This document shows positions 1 to 7,869 of a stretch of DNA of 64,000 nt, piece by piece. A model generated the notes under the pieces. It had not been told where the DNA came from. It did no database searches and was given only the letters and a program-made list of their open reading frames with translations. Source of the DNA: Spirochaeta sp. UBA5339 (GTDB lineage Bacteria; Spirochaetota; Spirochaetia; DSM-2461); the NCBI GenBank assembly GCA_002408085.1, contig DHQL01000009.1:186001-250000 (forward strand), given 5' to 3'. The translations under genes and the position numbers were made by a program. Position 1 is the first letter of the stretch. Every line of letters begins with the position of its first letter.

Positions 1-1
1 A

Positions 2-361
2 ATTACTCCCGTAGGTGCTGAGACCGTGGCAAGTTACGGAGCTGAGTACTATGCCGGTAAGGCGGCCTGTACGGTCAACCGTTTTGGTGACGGAAAGGCC
101 TGGTATGTGGGGTGTGAACCCGATGATGCGATGATTGCGTCACTTACGGGGAAGATGCTGCAGGGCCTTGGTGTGAAAACTCTGATAGACAGCGCTCCCG
201 AGGGCCTGGAGTTTTCCAGCCGCACAGGAAGTGAAGGGGAATATCTCTTTGTAATGAATCATACCGGTTCTGAGAAGAAATTTGATCTTCCTGCCGGATG
301 GAAGGCTCAGTACGGTACTGAAGTTCTGGGGCCTTATGGAACGGCCTGTTTTAAAATATAG
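2..361 (+). CDS. beta-galactosidase, GH42 family, C-terminal fragment (5' end outside window)
   Basis: The reading frame is open from the first bases of the window, so only about the last 119 residues are present. The fragment has the C-terminal pattern of GH42 beta-galactosidases: a run with GDGKAWYVG from the end of the trimerisation domain, then a small beta domain with EGLEFSSRTG, a FVMNHTG strand and a final LGPYGT. The catalytic barrel lies upstream and cannot be seen. These enzymes release terminal beta-galactosyl units, often from imported galacto-oligosaccharides or galactan. A pectinesterase lies 1.4 kb downstream, which fits a plant-polysaccharide theme, though the two are not co-transcribed. 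A GTG at 26 is an internal codon, not the start. Confidence 0.82.
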   Translation: MTPVGAETVASYGAEYYAGKAACTVNRFGDGKAWYVGCEPDDAMIASLTGKMLQGLGVKTLIDSAPEGLEFSSRTGSEGEYLFVMNHTGSEKKFDLPAGWKAQYGTEVLGPYGTACFKI

Positions 362-370
362 ATGAACCCG

Positions 371-395
371 CTTCCCGGGGAGACTCTCCGGGAAG
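371..395. terminator. GC-rich stem-loop between convergent genes
   Basis: The arms CTTCCCGG (371-378) and CCGGGAAG (388-395) pair perfectly. The stem lies 10 bases after the stop of the galactosidase and just beyond the end of the convergent small gene. No T-run follows on either strand, so it would be a weak or Rho-assisted terminator or a 3'-end stabiliser. Confidence 0.5.
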
Positions 396-410
396 TTCCA
401 GGTTAAGGTC

Positions 411-596
411 TTATCTCACAGGAGTTTCGACCAGATCCTCTTCGGTTACATAACCCAGTTCCAGAGCTATCTCTCCGAACTTGCGGGGCACCTTTGAGGA
501 TTCCTGAATCTTCAGGATCTCCTCAGCCTGTTCAAATGACAGCATTTCAAGTCTGACCAATTGTTCTCCAATTCTCTCATTCATAGCCTGGATCAT
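411..596 (-). CDS. 61-residue MshEN-like small protein
   Basis: The start is supported by a consensus GGAGGT ribosome site (605-610) eight bases before the ATG. The protein has no signal peptide or membrane segment. It shows two helical half-repeats, IGEQLVRLEMLSFEQAEEIL and FGEIALELGYVTEEDL. This spacing (LGE.L...G.l...dL) is that of the MshEN / GspE N-terminal domain, which in MshE and relatives binds cyclic-di-GMP or forms a small adaptor fold. Here the domain stands alone, with no ATPase attached. The family assignment is by pattern only. The key Arg and Leu positions of true c-di-GMP-binding MshEN domains cannot be judged securely. It is transcribed alone, convergent with the galactosidase. 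Confidence 0.6.
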   Translation of the reverse strand: MIQAMNERIGEQLVRLEMLSFEQAEEILKIQESSKVPRKFGEIALELGYVTEEDLVETPVR

Positions 597-755
597 AACA
601 TTTTACCTCCGGATATAAAAGTTGGTTTGTAACATTTCAGACCTCTTTCAAAAAGGCGGATAACAAAGACGGAGTAGACCTGTCAGTATACCTTCAGCCT
701 AAGACAAAACAAGGAATTTCTGGATAGGTCCTTTGGCATGTTTGTCACGACACTA

Positions 756-798
756 TGATTTGCAGGTAAATCATGAAATAATCATCTGTAATGATTAT
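756..798 (+). promoter_or_regulatory. two stem-loops over the translation start of the DUF1848 gene
   Basis: The first stem pairs TGATTT (756-761) with AAATCA (768-773). The second pairs ATAATCAT (778-785) with ATGATTAT (791-798), a perfect 8-bp stem with loop CTGTA whose 3' arm begins with the start codon. No good Shine-Dalgarno lies at normal distance; an AGG sits in the first loop. The structure would hinder initiation unless opened. Regulation is inferred only. Confidence 0.4.
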
Positions 799-1717
799 CA
801 ATACGGGCAACAGAACGGATATCCCCGCCTTCTACAGCGACTGGTTCTACAACCGTCTTCAGGCGGGATCGGTCTGCGTCCGGAATCCCTACTTTCCGGA
901 ACAGGTAACCCGTTATGTTCTGAATCCGGATGTGGTGGATTTTATCCTCTTTTGCAGCAAGAATCCTGAGCCCATGCTCTCCCGGATAGACTGCTTGAGG
1001 GAGTACAATCAGCTCTGGCAGATCAGCATTACTCCCTATGGCAGGGACATCGAACCCTATGTGCCTCCCTACCGGAAGGTTATTGAGACGGCATCAAAGT
1101 TCAGCGGTATCTTCGGCAGCAGTGCTGTCTCCTGGCGCTATGATCCCATCTTTATCAACAACCGTTACTCCCTCAATTTTCATCTGAAGACTTTTGCAGA
1201 GATGGCAGCCCTCCTGGAGGGGATGACCTCTGTCTGTATTATCAGTTTTGTGGACCTCTACAAGAAGACCCTGCGGAACTTTCCCGGGGTCAGGGAGGTG
1301 AGTCTGGACGAACAGCAGCTTCTCTCCCGGGAGATCGTCCGCATTGCCGCAGAACACGGCATGCGGGTTAAGGGATGTGCCGAAAGCAGGGATCTTGAGG
1401 CCTTCGGGGTAGATCCCTCGGGTTGCGTTATGCAGAAGGACCTGGAGGATCTGACCGGTCTGAAGTATAAAATTCCGGCCAGAAAATCCAAACGGGAGGG
1501 GTGCAATTGTCTGCTGGAGAATGATATCGGGGTCTACAACTCCTGTCCCCACGGCTGTCTTTACTGCTATGCCAACTACAGCCGGGAAGAGGTCAGAAGA
1601 AGTTATAAAGACCATGATCCCGAATCACCTCTTCTGATCGGTCATCTGCAGGAGGGGGACGAGGTCAAAGAGGCCCGGCAGCACTCCTATCTGGACAGGC
1701 AAATCTCTTTGTTCTAG
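791..1717 (+). CDS. DUF1848 family cysteine-cluster protein
   Basis: The 308-residue protein starts with MIINTGNRTDIPAFYS, the hallmark N-terminus of DUF1848 proteins, which fixes the ATG at 791. It looks like a barrel-type domain followed by a C-terminal cysteine cluster: Cys238 and Cys240, then Cys252, Cys256 and Cys259 in the motif CPHGCLYCYAN. That arrangement suggests an iron-sulfur centre, as in radical-SAM-like proteins. The family is widespread in bacteria, but its reaction is not established to my knowledge. There is no signal peptide, so it should be cytosolic. It ends 30 bases before the pectinesterase gene on the same strand and may share its transcript, but no functional link is known. 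Its start codon lies in a perfect stem-loop. Confidence 0.85.
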   Translation: MIINTGNRTDIPAFYSDWFYNRLQAGSVCVRNPYFPEQVTRYVLNPDVVDFILFCSKNPEPMLSRIDCLREYNQLWQISITPYGRDIEPYVPPYRKVIETASKFSGIFGSSAVSWRYDPIFINNRYSLNFHLKTFAEMAALLEGMTSVCIISFVDLYKKTLRNFPGVREVSLDEQQLLSREIVRIAAEHGMRVKGCAESRDLEAFGVDPSGCVMQKDLEDLTGLKYKIPARKSKREGCNCLLENDIGVYNSCPHGCLYCYANYSREEVRRSYKDHDPESPLLIGHLQEGDEVKEARQHSYLDRQISLF

Positions 1718-1747
1718 TTTTACATATACCCTTATACTGGAGACTCT

Positions 1748-2731
1748 ATGGAAAGCATATTCATCGTTGACAAGTCCCGCAGGGACGCCTTTTCCACCAT
1801 ATCCGAGGCCCTCGGGGCCGCCCAGGGCTGCTGGGGACTGCCCGTTGAGATCCGGATTGCTCCTGGAATCTACCGTGAGCGCCTTGTTGTCTCCCAGCCC
1901 CATATCCGGCTGAAGGGAGCTGGCGGTGAGGCCGGCAGTGAGGCCGAGACCCGGATTGTCTGGGGTGACGGCGCCCTGGAGATCCTTACCGACGGAATCA
2001 AACGGGGAACCTTCCGCACAGCCACGGTCCGCATCGACACGGGGGCTGAGGGATTTTCTGCTCAAGATATCACTTTCCAGAATGACGCCGGCCCCGGAGA
2101 GATCGCCGGTCAGGCTCTTGCCCTCTATATCGATTGCCCAGAAAGCCGCTTTGAAAACTGCCGCCTTCTGGGACATCAGGACACCCTCTTTCTGGCCCCC
2201 CTTCCCCCCCGGGAGAAGGAACCCGGCGGTTTTACGGGACCCGGAGAAAAACAGCCCCGGCTGATGGGGGAGCACAGCTTTCACTCCTGTTATATCGAGG
2301 GGGATGTGGACTTTATCTTCGGCGGGGCAAGAGCCCTCTTTAATGATTGCGAGATTCACTCTCTGGACAGAGGGGAGGAAATAAACGGCTATGCGGCGGC
2401 TCCCTGCACCCCCGAGGGGGAGGAGTGGGGCTTTGTCTTTCTCCGCTGCCGTTTTACCTCCCACTGCGCACCTGGCACGGTCTATCTGGGACGTCCCTGG
2501 GGGGAGTATGGAAAGACCGCGGTGATCGGCTGCGACCTGGGTGCCCATATTCACCCGGAGGGGTTTGATGACTGGGGAAAGCCTCACGGAAACCTGGATT
2601 TTATCCTGAGCGGAAACCGAGGTCCCGGAGCGGACAGTACGGGATGCGCGGTATTTGTAAAGGTACTGGACAAAGAGGGATTGGAGCGGCAGTTTCAGGG
2701 GCCCGCCGGCAGAGGTGACGGAGCCGGGTAG
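1748..2731 (+). CDS. pectinesterase (carbohydrate esterase family 8), apparently cytosolic
   Basis: Pectin methylesterase hydrolyses methyl esters of galacturonate units, giving methanol and free acid. The 327-residue protein carries the family motifs in order: QDITFQNDAG near residue 106, GHQDTLF at 142-148 with acid/base Asp145, EGDVDFIFG at 184-192 with nucleophile Asp188, and LGRPWG at 247-252 with the substrate-binding Arg249. GGAG at about 1740 serves the ATG at 1748. Unlike most family members it has no signal peptide; the N-terminus runs straight into the beta-helix. Action on imported methylated oligogalacturonides is therefore inferred. It is longer than needed around residues 150-175, where a Pro/Gly-rich insertion follows the catalytic GHQDTL. 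The antisense 320-codon frame is a shadow. Confidence 0.92.
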   Translation: MESIFIVDKSRRDAFSTISEALGAAQGCWGLPVEIRIAPGIYRERLVVSQPHIRLKGAGGEAGSEAETRIVWGDGALEILTDGIKRGTFRTATVRIDTGAEGFSAQDITFQNDAGPGEIAGQALALYIDCPESRFENCRLLGHQDTLFLAPLPPREKEPGGFTGPGEKQPRLMGEHSFHSCYIEGDVDFIFGGARALFNDCEIHSLDRGEEINGYAAAPCTPEGEEWGFVFLRCRFTSHCAPGTVYLGRPWGEYGKTAVIGCDLGAHIHPEGFDDWGKPHGNLDFILSGNRGPGADSTGCAVFVKVLDKEGLERQFQGPAGRGDGAG

Positions 2732-2783
2732 AGGGACCCGGTAGGAAACTACAGCGGAAAGTCGGTCACCGGATCTTCTGATG

Positions 2784-3587
2784 CTAGAACCGGTAGCCCC
2801 CCTCTAAAGCCCACTTTACAACTCCCTGAGAGTCGAAGTAGTCGTTGGTAAAGCCTTTACTTGTGACTTCCCCCAGGAAGTAAACCTCCGGGATAACCAG
2901 GGCTCCGAGCTTGAAGCTTTCGGTTCTGATAAAGTCCACGCCGGCGCCGCAGCCCAGAAGAAGGCCCCCCAGGGTGTCGGTGCTAATGGTCGTGTCCCCA
3001 GAGACAATCGGGTTTTTCAGGCTCCAGAAGAGATAGACCCCGCCAACCCTGGCCAGAATGTAGGGATTGAAGAACTCCTGGTTCTCAAAGAGGTAGGCTC
3101 TGACTTCCACGCCTGCGTCAAGAATCAGAGGATCTTCGATGGATTCGGCCAGTTTGTCTTCAGGGGCTGCATCCTCGGGAAAGTCGGGCTGTACAGATAG
3201 GGCCTGAAAGCCGGCAAAGCCGTAGAACTCAAAGCGCCCCGATCTGTCCCCCAGAAGGATCTCGCCGAAGGGGGTGGGGTCGAAGTAGGGATCTCCGTGG
3301 AATCCGCTGCCTCCCCGTATGATCAGGGTCAGGGATGTGGGACCGGAGGAGACGGCTGATGCGGCGGTTGCAGCTCCTGCGGCAGGATAATCATCCTCCT
3401 CCTCATCTTCGAAGAACCAGTCATCTTCCTCTCTCTCTTCATCGGGAACTTCCCTGTCATCCTCACTTTCGTCACGGCTCTTGTCAAAGGCACCGCTGAG
3501 GCTGCCCCGGTTATGGGTGGAGGAGGTCGTACATCCGGTAAGAAGGAGAATCGGAAGGAGTAAAAGAAGCAGGAGTTTCTGTATCAT
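2784..3587 (-). CDS. lipoprotein with acidic linker and beta-rich domain
   Basis: A leucine-rich signal peptide ends in the lipobox LLTGC with Cys19, so the protein should be lipidated. Residues of about 37-67 form a strongly acidic, disordered-looking linker of Asp and Glu. A low-complexity Ala/Ser stretch follows, and then about 180 residues rich in alternating beta strands (for example LTLIIRGGSGF, FEFYGFAGF, VEVRAYLF) ending in Tyr-Arg-Phe, as seen in outer-membrane-barrel or barrel-associated proteins. I do not recognise a named family. It may be a lipid-anchored periplasmic or surface protein with a barrel-like domain. It stands alone, convergent with the pectinesterase. The region 3588-3786 upstream is AT-rich and must hold its promoter and that of the divergent repeat lipoprotein. 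Confidence 0.7.
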   Translation of the reverse strand: MIQKLLLLLLLPILLLTGCTTSSTHNRGSLSGAFDKSRDESEDDREVPDEEREEDDWFFEDEEEDDYPAAGAATAASAVSSGPTSLTLIIRGGSGFHGDPYFDPTPFGEILLGDRSGRFEFYGFAGFQALSVQPDFPEDAAPEDKLAESIEDPLILDAGVEVRAYLFENQEFFNPYILARVGGVYLFWSLKNPIVSGDTTISTDTLGGLLLGCGAGVDFIRTESFKLGALVIPEVYFLGEVTSKGFTNDYFDSQGVVKWALEGGYRF

Positions 3588-3786
3588 ACTTAAATTATAT
3601 AGTATTGATTCTATAGATTCCAGAATTAAGAACAGGCTGCCTTGGAAAGGAGGGTGAAAGTGGGAGTCAGAGTTATATTTATATAGTATATGTAATTAAT
3701 TATTACTGAAATTGTATGGAATATGGCTTAATAATAAATTTGCGTGTATGATAATACGGGGTTTCGTATTTTAATGGAGAATATTT

Positions 3787-5673
3787 GTGTCTGTGAAAAA
3801 GTTTGTTACTTTTCTTCTGGCCTCTCTCATTCTTTTCAGCTGTGATATGCTGCAGCGCGGAGACTATTCCGATTATCTGGCAAGAATCAACAGTCTTCTT
3901 ACCTACTCTTTAAGCTATAGCTGTGATTACCCCCTTGAAGGCGGGGCGGTCCCTGTTGACAGGGAAATTTATATAGAGGGAAAGGCGGCTGTAATTCGGG
4001 ATCAGGGCAGTATGCACAGGAATCACTATACTTTCGATCACTGGGTGGATACTGTCGATGGTTCGGCGTACTATGCAGATGACTTACTGACCTTTCCGGC
4101 CCGTCATGTTGTTCTTGAATCAATCTGGGAGGAAAATCTTTATACCCTGAGTTTTAACGGGAACGGGAATACCGGGGGCACTCTTCCGGAGAGTGTGACG
4201 TCCACCCATTTTATTGAAGTTGAAATATCCAGTGACGAGCCTGTCAAAGACGGTTACTACTTCAGCGGATGGAACACAAAAGCCGATGGAAGCGGCGCAT
4301 CCTACAGCTTCGGGACAGCTTTCAACCTGAATTCAGACCTGAGACTCTATGCAGTGTGGAGCTCTATACCAGTTAATATTGTCCTGTATGAAGGAAATGG
4401 GAACACCGGCGGAAGCGTTCCGGCTGCAGTCTATAAGCAGGAGGGACGCAGCATTCAGATTGCCGATGCCGGTTCTATGAATAAGGCTTTTTATAAATTC
4501 ACCAGCTGGAATACTTCTGAAGGAGGTGATGGTATATCATACTCGCCAGGTGCTTCTTATGCAGCCGATGAAGATCTGACTCTCTATGCCCAGTGGAACT
4601 CATTAGGTGACAGCTCTGATAATCCCTATCCCATCGGCAGTGCGGAGGAGTTTCTGAATATTAATTGGGAAGGGGATGCTCTTTCCCGGCACTATATTCT
4701 CACTTCTGATATCGATCTGGGGCTCGCCTTTCATGAGCCCATCGGAGCATCTGCCACTAATGCCTTTACAGGCAGTTTTGACGGCGACGGACATACTATC
4801 TCCAACTATGTGATCAATACAATCAGGGAGTATGCCGGATTCTTCGGCCGGGTTGAAAATGGAGGGGATACATTTATCAGGAATCTGAATCTGAAAGACT
4901 ATATTATTGACCTTGATTCTGCCAATACCCGTTATGTGGGAGCTCTGGTCGCCTATCAGGCAGCTTCTACACAAATTGCCTATAACTCGGCTGAGGGGTA
5001 TATTACTGTCAATAATATGGCATCAAATCTCTTTGTCGGAGGGCTTGTGGGGGCCTCCTATTCAGGAAGCTATATCCAGTTCTGCTATGCAAAGGGATCA
5101 ATCAACCTGCCTCTGAATCAGACCTCCGTTATCTATGCCGGAGGGCTGGCAGGCAACTGCAGTTCAACCTATGTCCGCTGCTGTTACTCTACAATGAGTA
5201 TATACGCTGTGGAATCGGGGCTTATGGATCTTATTGCGGGAGGGCTGATCGGCAATACAACGGCTTATATGAATGATTACAACTATGCTACGGGATCTAT
5301 TTTCGGGGGAGAGCATTCTGGGAAATTGGGAGGACTCTTCGGGCAGACAGGTAGCAGTAATATTGTAAACAGTCTTGCTTTCGGGAAGCTGATTGAAAGC
5401 TCTGAGGCAAGTATAAGGCGTATCTCAGGAACAGCCAACAGTACAACTTTCACTAATAACTATGCTTATAGCGGCATGGTCACAGGTGGAGTTCCCGACA
5501 GCTCCTTGACTGGAGCCGATGGATTGGATGTGGAAGAGGCCTTCCTTGGAAGCAGTGACGCCCTGGAACTTCTGAATGATAACGGCTGGTCTCCCTGGGA
5601 ACTCCAGTCTGGTGCCCTCCGTCCAACACTGACCGGTGTGGGAGATGATGACGGGCGCAGTATCTGGGAGTAA
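3787..5673 (+). CDS. surface lipoprotein with three InlB-type repeats and a GLUG-like domain
   Basis: The GTG at 3787 follows GGAG at 3776-3779. The signal peptide ends in ILFSC with Cys19. Three tandem repeats of about 75 residues follow (roughly 36-112, 113-193 and 196-270). The second and third carry the Listeria-Bacteroides (InlB B / Flg_new) signature, NGNTGG early and FSGWNT or FTSWNT later, closing with LYAVW or LYAQW. The first repeat is degenerate. From about residue 277 to the end lies a beta-helix-like region with GLUG features, starting with SFDGDGHTISNY and repeated glycine-aromatic turns. This architecture is typical of surface-exposed adhesin-like proteins of anaerobes. Its ligand is unknown. 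It is monocistronic, with a convergent neighbour 9 bases downstream. Confidence 0.85.
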   Translation: MSVKKFVTFLLASLILFSCDMLQRGDYSDYLARINSLLTYSLSYSCDYPLEGGAVPVDREIYIEGKAAVIRDQGSMHRNHYTFDHWVDTVDGSAYYADDLLTFPARHVVLESIWEENLYTLSFNGNGNTGGTLPESVTSTHFIEVEISSDEPVKDGYYFSGWNTKADGSGASYSFGTAFNLNSDLRLYAVWSSIPVNIVLYEGNGNTGGSVPAAVYKQEGRSIQIADAGSMNKAFYKFTSWNTSEGGDGISYSPGASYAADEDLTLYAQWNSLGDSSDNPYPIGSAEEFLNINWEGDALSRHYILTSDIDLGLAFHEPIGASATNAFTGSFDGDGHTISNYVINTIREYAGFFGRVENGGDTFIRNLNLKDYIIDLDSANTRYVGALVAYQAASTQIAYNSAEGYITVNNMASNLFVGGLVGASYSGSYIQFCYAKGSINLPLNQTSVIYAGGLAGNCSSTYVRCCYSTMSIYAVESGLMDLIAGGLIGNTTAYMNDYNYATGSIFGGEHSGKLGGLFGQTGSSNIVNSLAFGKLIESSEASIRRISGTANSTTFTNNYAYSGMVTGGVPDSSLTGADGLDVEEAFLGSSDALELLNDNGWSPWELQSGALRPTLTGVGDDDGRSIWE

Positions 5674-5682
5674 ATAACAGTA

Positions 5683-6387
5683 TTATTCTGTACCCGAAGG
5701 ATTAAGAGCCTTGAAGATTCTTTCGATTTTTTCGGAGTTCAGGATCATCTCCTCCGCCCGCCGGGGATTGGCGGGGCCCGGTTTGGCCATGGCAATCAGA
5801 TCATGAAAGACAAAAAGACTCTCACCGGGACGGATCAGCTCCTTCACGGACTTTCCTTTGAGTCCCAGAGAGGGAATATCAACATCCCGGGATACAAGTG
5901 CCCACTCCCAGTGCCTGTTTTCAGGAACCCCGAGGCTGGAGACAGCCAGTTTTTCGGCTGCTGTGCTCAAAAGCCCTTTCTTTCTGTGCATGATAAAGAG
6001 ATCGGGTAGTCCCGATGTCAGCTTCACCGCAAAAACCGTGTAATGTCCGGCCCGGCGGGTTCCCGAACTGGTACCGGGACTTCGGTAGTGGTATTCAAAA
6101 GCCAGGAACTCACTGTTTCTTATATTTCCTCTGACTCCCTGAAGAATCCTGTGACTGCCTTTTCGCATAGCAAAGAGCGTCGGTTCAACCAGGGAGAGGG
6201 CATACTCCAAATCACTCTTTGATCGGGTTCGGGAGAAATAGCTTCTTCCATCCTCTTTGGCAAGGTTTCTGAAGCCCATCTGAGTCCTGATCTTCCTGAT
6301 AAGTGCATAGACAAGGGCTCCCAGTACCCCAAGGGGAACAATAATAAAGAGTGAGAGAAATATGATGGCCATGGCTTTTTCCGTCAT
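5683..6387 (-). CDS. single-pass membrane protein of unknown function
   Basis: The ATG at 6387 has AAGGAG eight bases upstream. Residues of about 5-30 form one membrane segment followed by a basic stretch (RKIRTQ), so the bulk should face the cytoplasm. The soluble part of about 200 residues has mixed alpha/beta character, with a strand pair around FLAFEYHYRSPG and HYTVFAVKL and a C-terminal helix EEMILNSEKIERIFKAL. The overall pattern resembles small bacterial proteins with a membrane anchor and a cytosolic domain that lack any named function. I recognise no catalytic motif. It lies between convergent and downstream genes with no clear operon partner. Confidence 0.65.
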   Translation of the reverse strand: MTEKAMAIIFLSLFIIVPLGVLGALVYALIRKIRTQMGFRNLAKEDGRSYFSRTRSKSDLEYALSLVEPTLFAMRKGSHRILQGVRGNIRNSEFLAFEYHYRSPGTSSGTRRAGHYTVFAVKLTSGLPDLFIMHRKKGLLSTAAEKLAVSSLGVPENRHWEWALVSRDVDIPSLGLKGKSVKELIRPGESLFVFHDLIAMAKPGPANPRRAEEMILNSEKIERIFKALNPSGTE

Positions 6388-6493
6388 GATGCAGCTCCTT
6401 GATTTCAGGGGTAAATCTTATACCCCTTGAATCAATTATATTCAGTAATCGGATATTTGCATCTTTCCCGGAAGCTGATTACCCCCGGGATCT

Positions 6494-6691
6494 TTATACG
6501 GCCGCTGAATGCAGAATATGGGGGCAGTCTTTCTTCTCCCCTTTGCAGCTGCAGTAGTTGTTCAGTGTATGGGGATTGTTGCAGTAGTACCGGGCCAGCT
6601 GGTTTATTGTTTTTGTATTTCTACCGGCTGCTCCGGGATTTAGAAGATCCGATAAATTCAGAATCTCACAGTAGGAACATTTTCGGTTCAT
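6494..6691 (-). CDS. small cysteine-rich, probably zinc-binding protein
   Basis: A 65-residue protein starts at the ATG at 6691, which has GGAG nine bases upstream; a longer frame from 6706 would place its start codon inside that site. Cysteines occur as CSYC near the N-terminus and, after about 35 residues, as YYCNNP, then CSC and DCPH. This makes six cysteines plus histidines in a spacing suited to one or two zinc sites. There is no signal peptide. I know no family name. The organised cysteines and good ribosome site argue for a real gene despite its size. Genes on both sides are also on the minus strand, but gaps of over 100 bases separate them. Confidence 0.55.
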   Translation of the reverse strand: MNRKCSYCEILNLSDLLNPGAAGRNTKTINQLARYYCNNPHTLNNYCSCKGEKKDCPHILHSAAV

Positions 6692-6834
6692 GATTTTTAA
6701 CTCCATAGGGTATCAAATATAATGCCCCGGAATAGAGTTTTGTATATGCCGAATGGTCTAATTTGTCCGGTATGTGAAATCAGAAGGCTCTCTGCTCCTG
6801 ACTGTGATCATGCATAAGAAAGGGAGTTCCGCAT

Positions 6835-7650
6835 TTAAGACGGGGCAGGCGGGGAGAGTTTGCGGGTGAGCTTCTTGAATTGAAGAGGGGAGAGGTCGTT
6901 GTACTTGCGGAAGGCCCTTGAGAAGGAACTCTGATTTCTGTAACCGCACTCCATTGATATCTCGATTATGGACATTGTTCCGTGTTCTATCAGTTCTCTG
7001 GCCCGGTTCATCCGGCACTCTTCAAAGACCTTGTTGGGGCCGATCCCCCGTGTCTTTGTAAAGATTTTTCTCAGCTGACTGACACTGTAGCCCATTTTGT
7101 CTGCAGTCTCCTGTATGCCGATTCCCTCATTCATGTGCGAACAGTACCAGGCAATGGAGGCCCGAACGGTCTGGTCATGGCGGTCCCAGTGAGTGTGTTC
7201 CAGAAGACTTTCCGCGTTCTGGAGGAATATCAGACTGAGTCTGCCGCAGCAGATATCAAACTGGATGGGGCTGGTGTAGTCGGGAGAGTAGACCTGGGGA
7301 GTCATGGCTTTGGCCAGATCGAGGATCTCCTCCAGAGTCTCCCTGTCCAGCCGTGTTGAGAGGGTCGTCGCGCCCTTGAAAAGGCGGGCGAGGGATTCGG
7401 GAACATCGGAAAAGTGAAAAACCGCAATCTCAGAGGGATTTATCTCCGATGAGATCCATCCGTGGGTGGAGTCGGGGGAGGATACCCAGAAGTTATGGTC
7501 TTCGCTGCCTTCCAGGGCAGGGGGACCAAGTGTCTGCATTCTGTTGTTCCCGGTGACGGTACACTGGAACTCCCAGTAGCCTCTGGTATTTATGCTTATC
7601 GGCTTCTTTCTGTAATCCCTTATTCCGTGATTGCAGTACACTAGAGGCAT
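6835..7650 (-). CDS. AraC family transcription regulator of the adjacent sugar locus
   Basis: The C-terminal hundred residues hold the two helix-turn-helix motifs of AraC/XylS proteins: IQETADKMGYSVSQLRKIF and then IIEISMECGYRNQSSFSRAF, followed by the typical SPLQFKK. The N-terminal 160 residues would form the cupin-like sensor domain seen in sugar-responsive members. The ATG at 7650 is preferred over a TTG one codon earlier because GGAG lies seven bases upstream. The gene is divergent from the ABC permease operon with a 219-base gap, the usual layout for a local activator. It is therefore likely to respond to the sugar imported and to activate the operon; the inducer is unknown. Confidence 0.88.
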   Translation of the reverse strand: MPLVYCNHGIRDYRKKPISINTRGYWEFQCTVTGNNRMQTLGPPALEGSEDHNFWVSSPDSTHGWISSEINPSEIAVFHFSDVPESLARLFKGATTLSTRLDRETLEEILDLAKAMTPQVYSPDYTSPIQFDICCGRLSLIFLQNAESLLEHTHWDRHDQTVRASIAWYCSHMNEGIGIQETADKMGYSVSQLRKIFTKTRGIGPNKVFEECRMNRARELIEHGTMSIIEISMECGYRNQSSFSRAFRKYNDLSPLQFKKLTRKLSPPAPS

Positions 7651-7869
7651 CAAAAATCTCCTGTTTTTGAGTATATCAGCTTTTAAAATCTATGTGAGCG
7701 AAAATGCTAAAAAAAAGGATCGTTATTGCAAACCGCGCCGGTTTTTTCCATAGTAGCTTAAGTTAAGACATTCACATTTCGTTCGTATACATGAACGGTT
7801 CTTCGGCATCATGCCGTCCGACTGACTGCTTCCAGCGGTATCTTTTTCAATTGGAGATTATGCACAGTT
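7651..7869 (+). promoter_or_regulatory. divergent control region of the sugar ABC operon
   Basis: This gap must hold both promoters and the AraC operator. Visible elements are: a small hairpin AACCG-CGC-CGGTT followed by a T-run (7731-7747), an inverted repeat CGTTC/GAACG with 8-base spacing (7780-7797), and a compact palindrome CGGCATCATGCCG (7804-7816). GGAG at 7853-7856 is 13 bases from the ATG at 7870. A five-codon mini-frame starting at 7860 overlaps that ATG. The first hairpin looks like a terminator, so a short leader transcript is possible. Confidence 0.4.

Noticed and set aside
733..969. Alternative 78-codon frame overlapping the start of the DUF1848 gene
   Set aside because: The overlapping frame has the conserved DUF1848 N-terminus; this one has no similarity and ends inside it.
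1625..2587. Long open frame on the minus strand opposite the pectinesterase gene (about 320 codons)
   Set aside because: Its protein has no family pattern and low-complexity composition; it is the shadow of a GC-rich real gene on the other strand.
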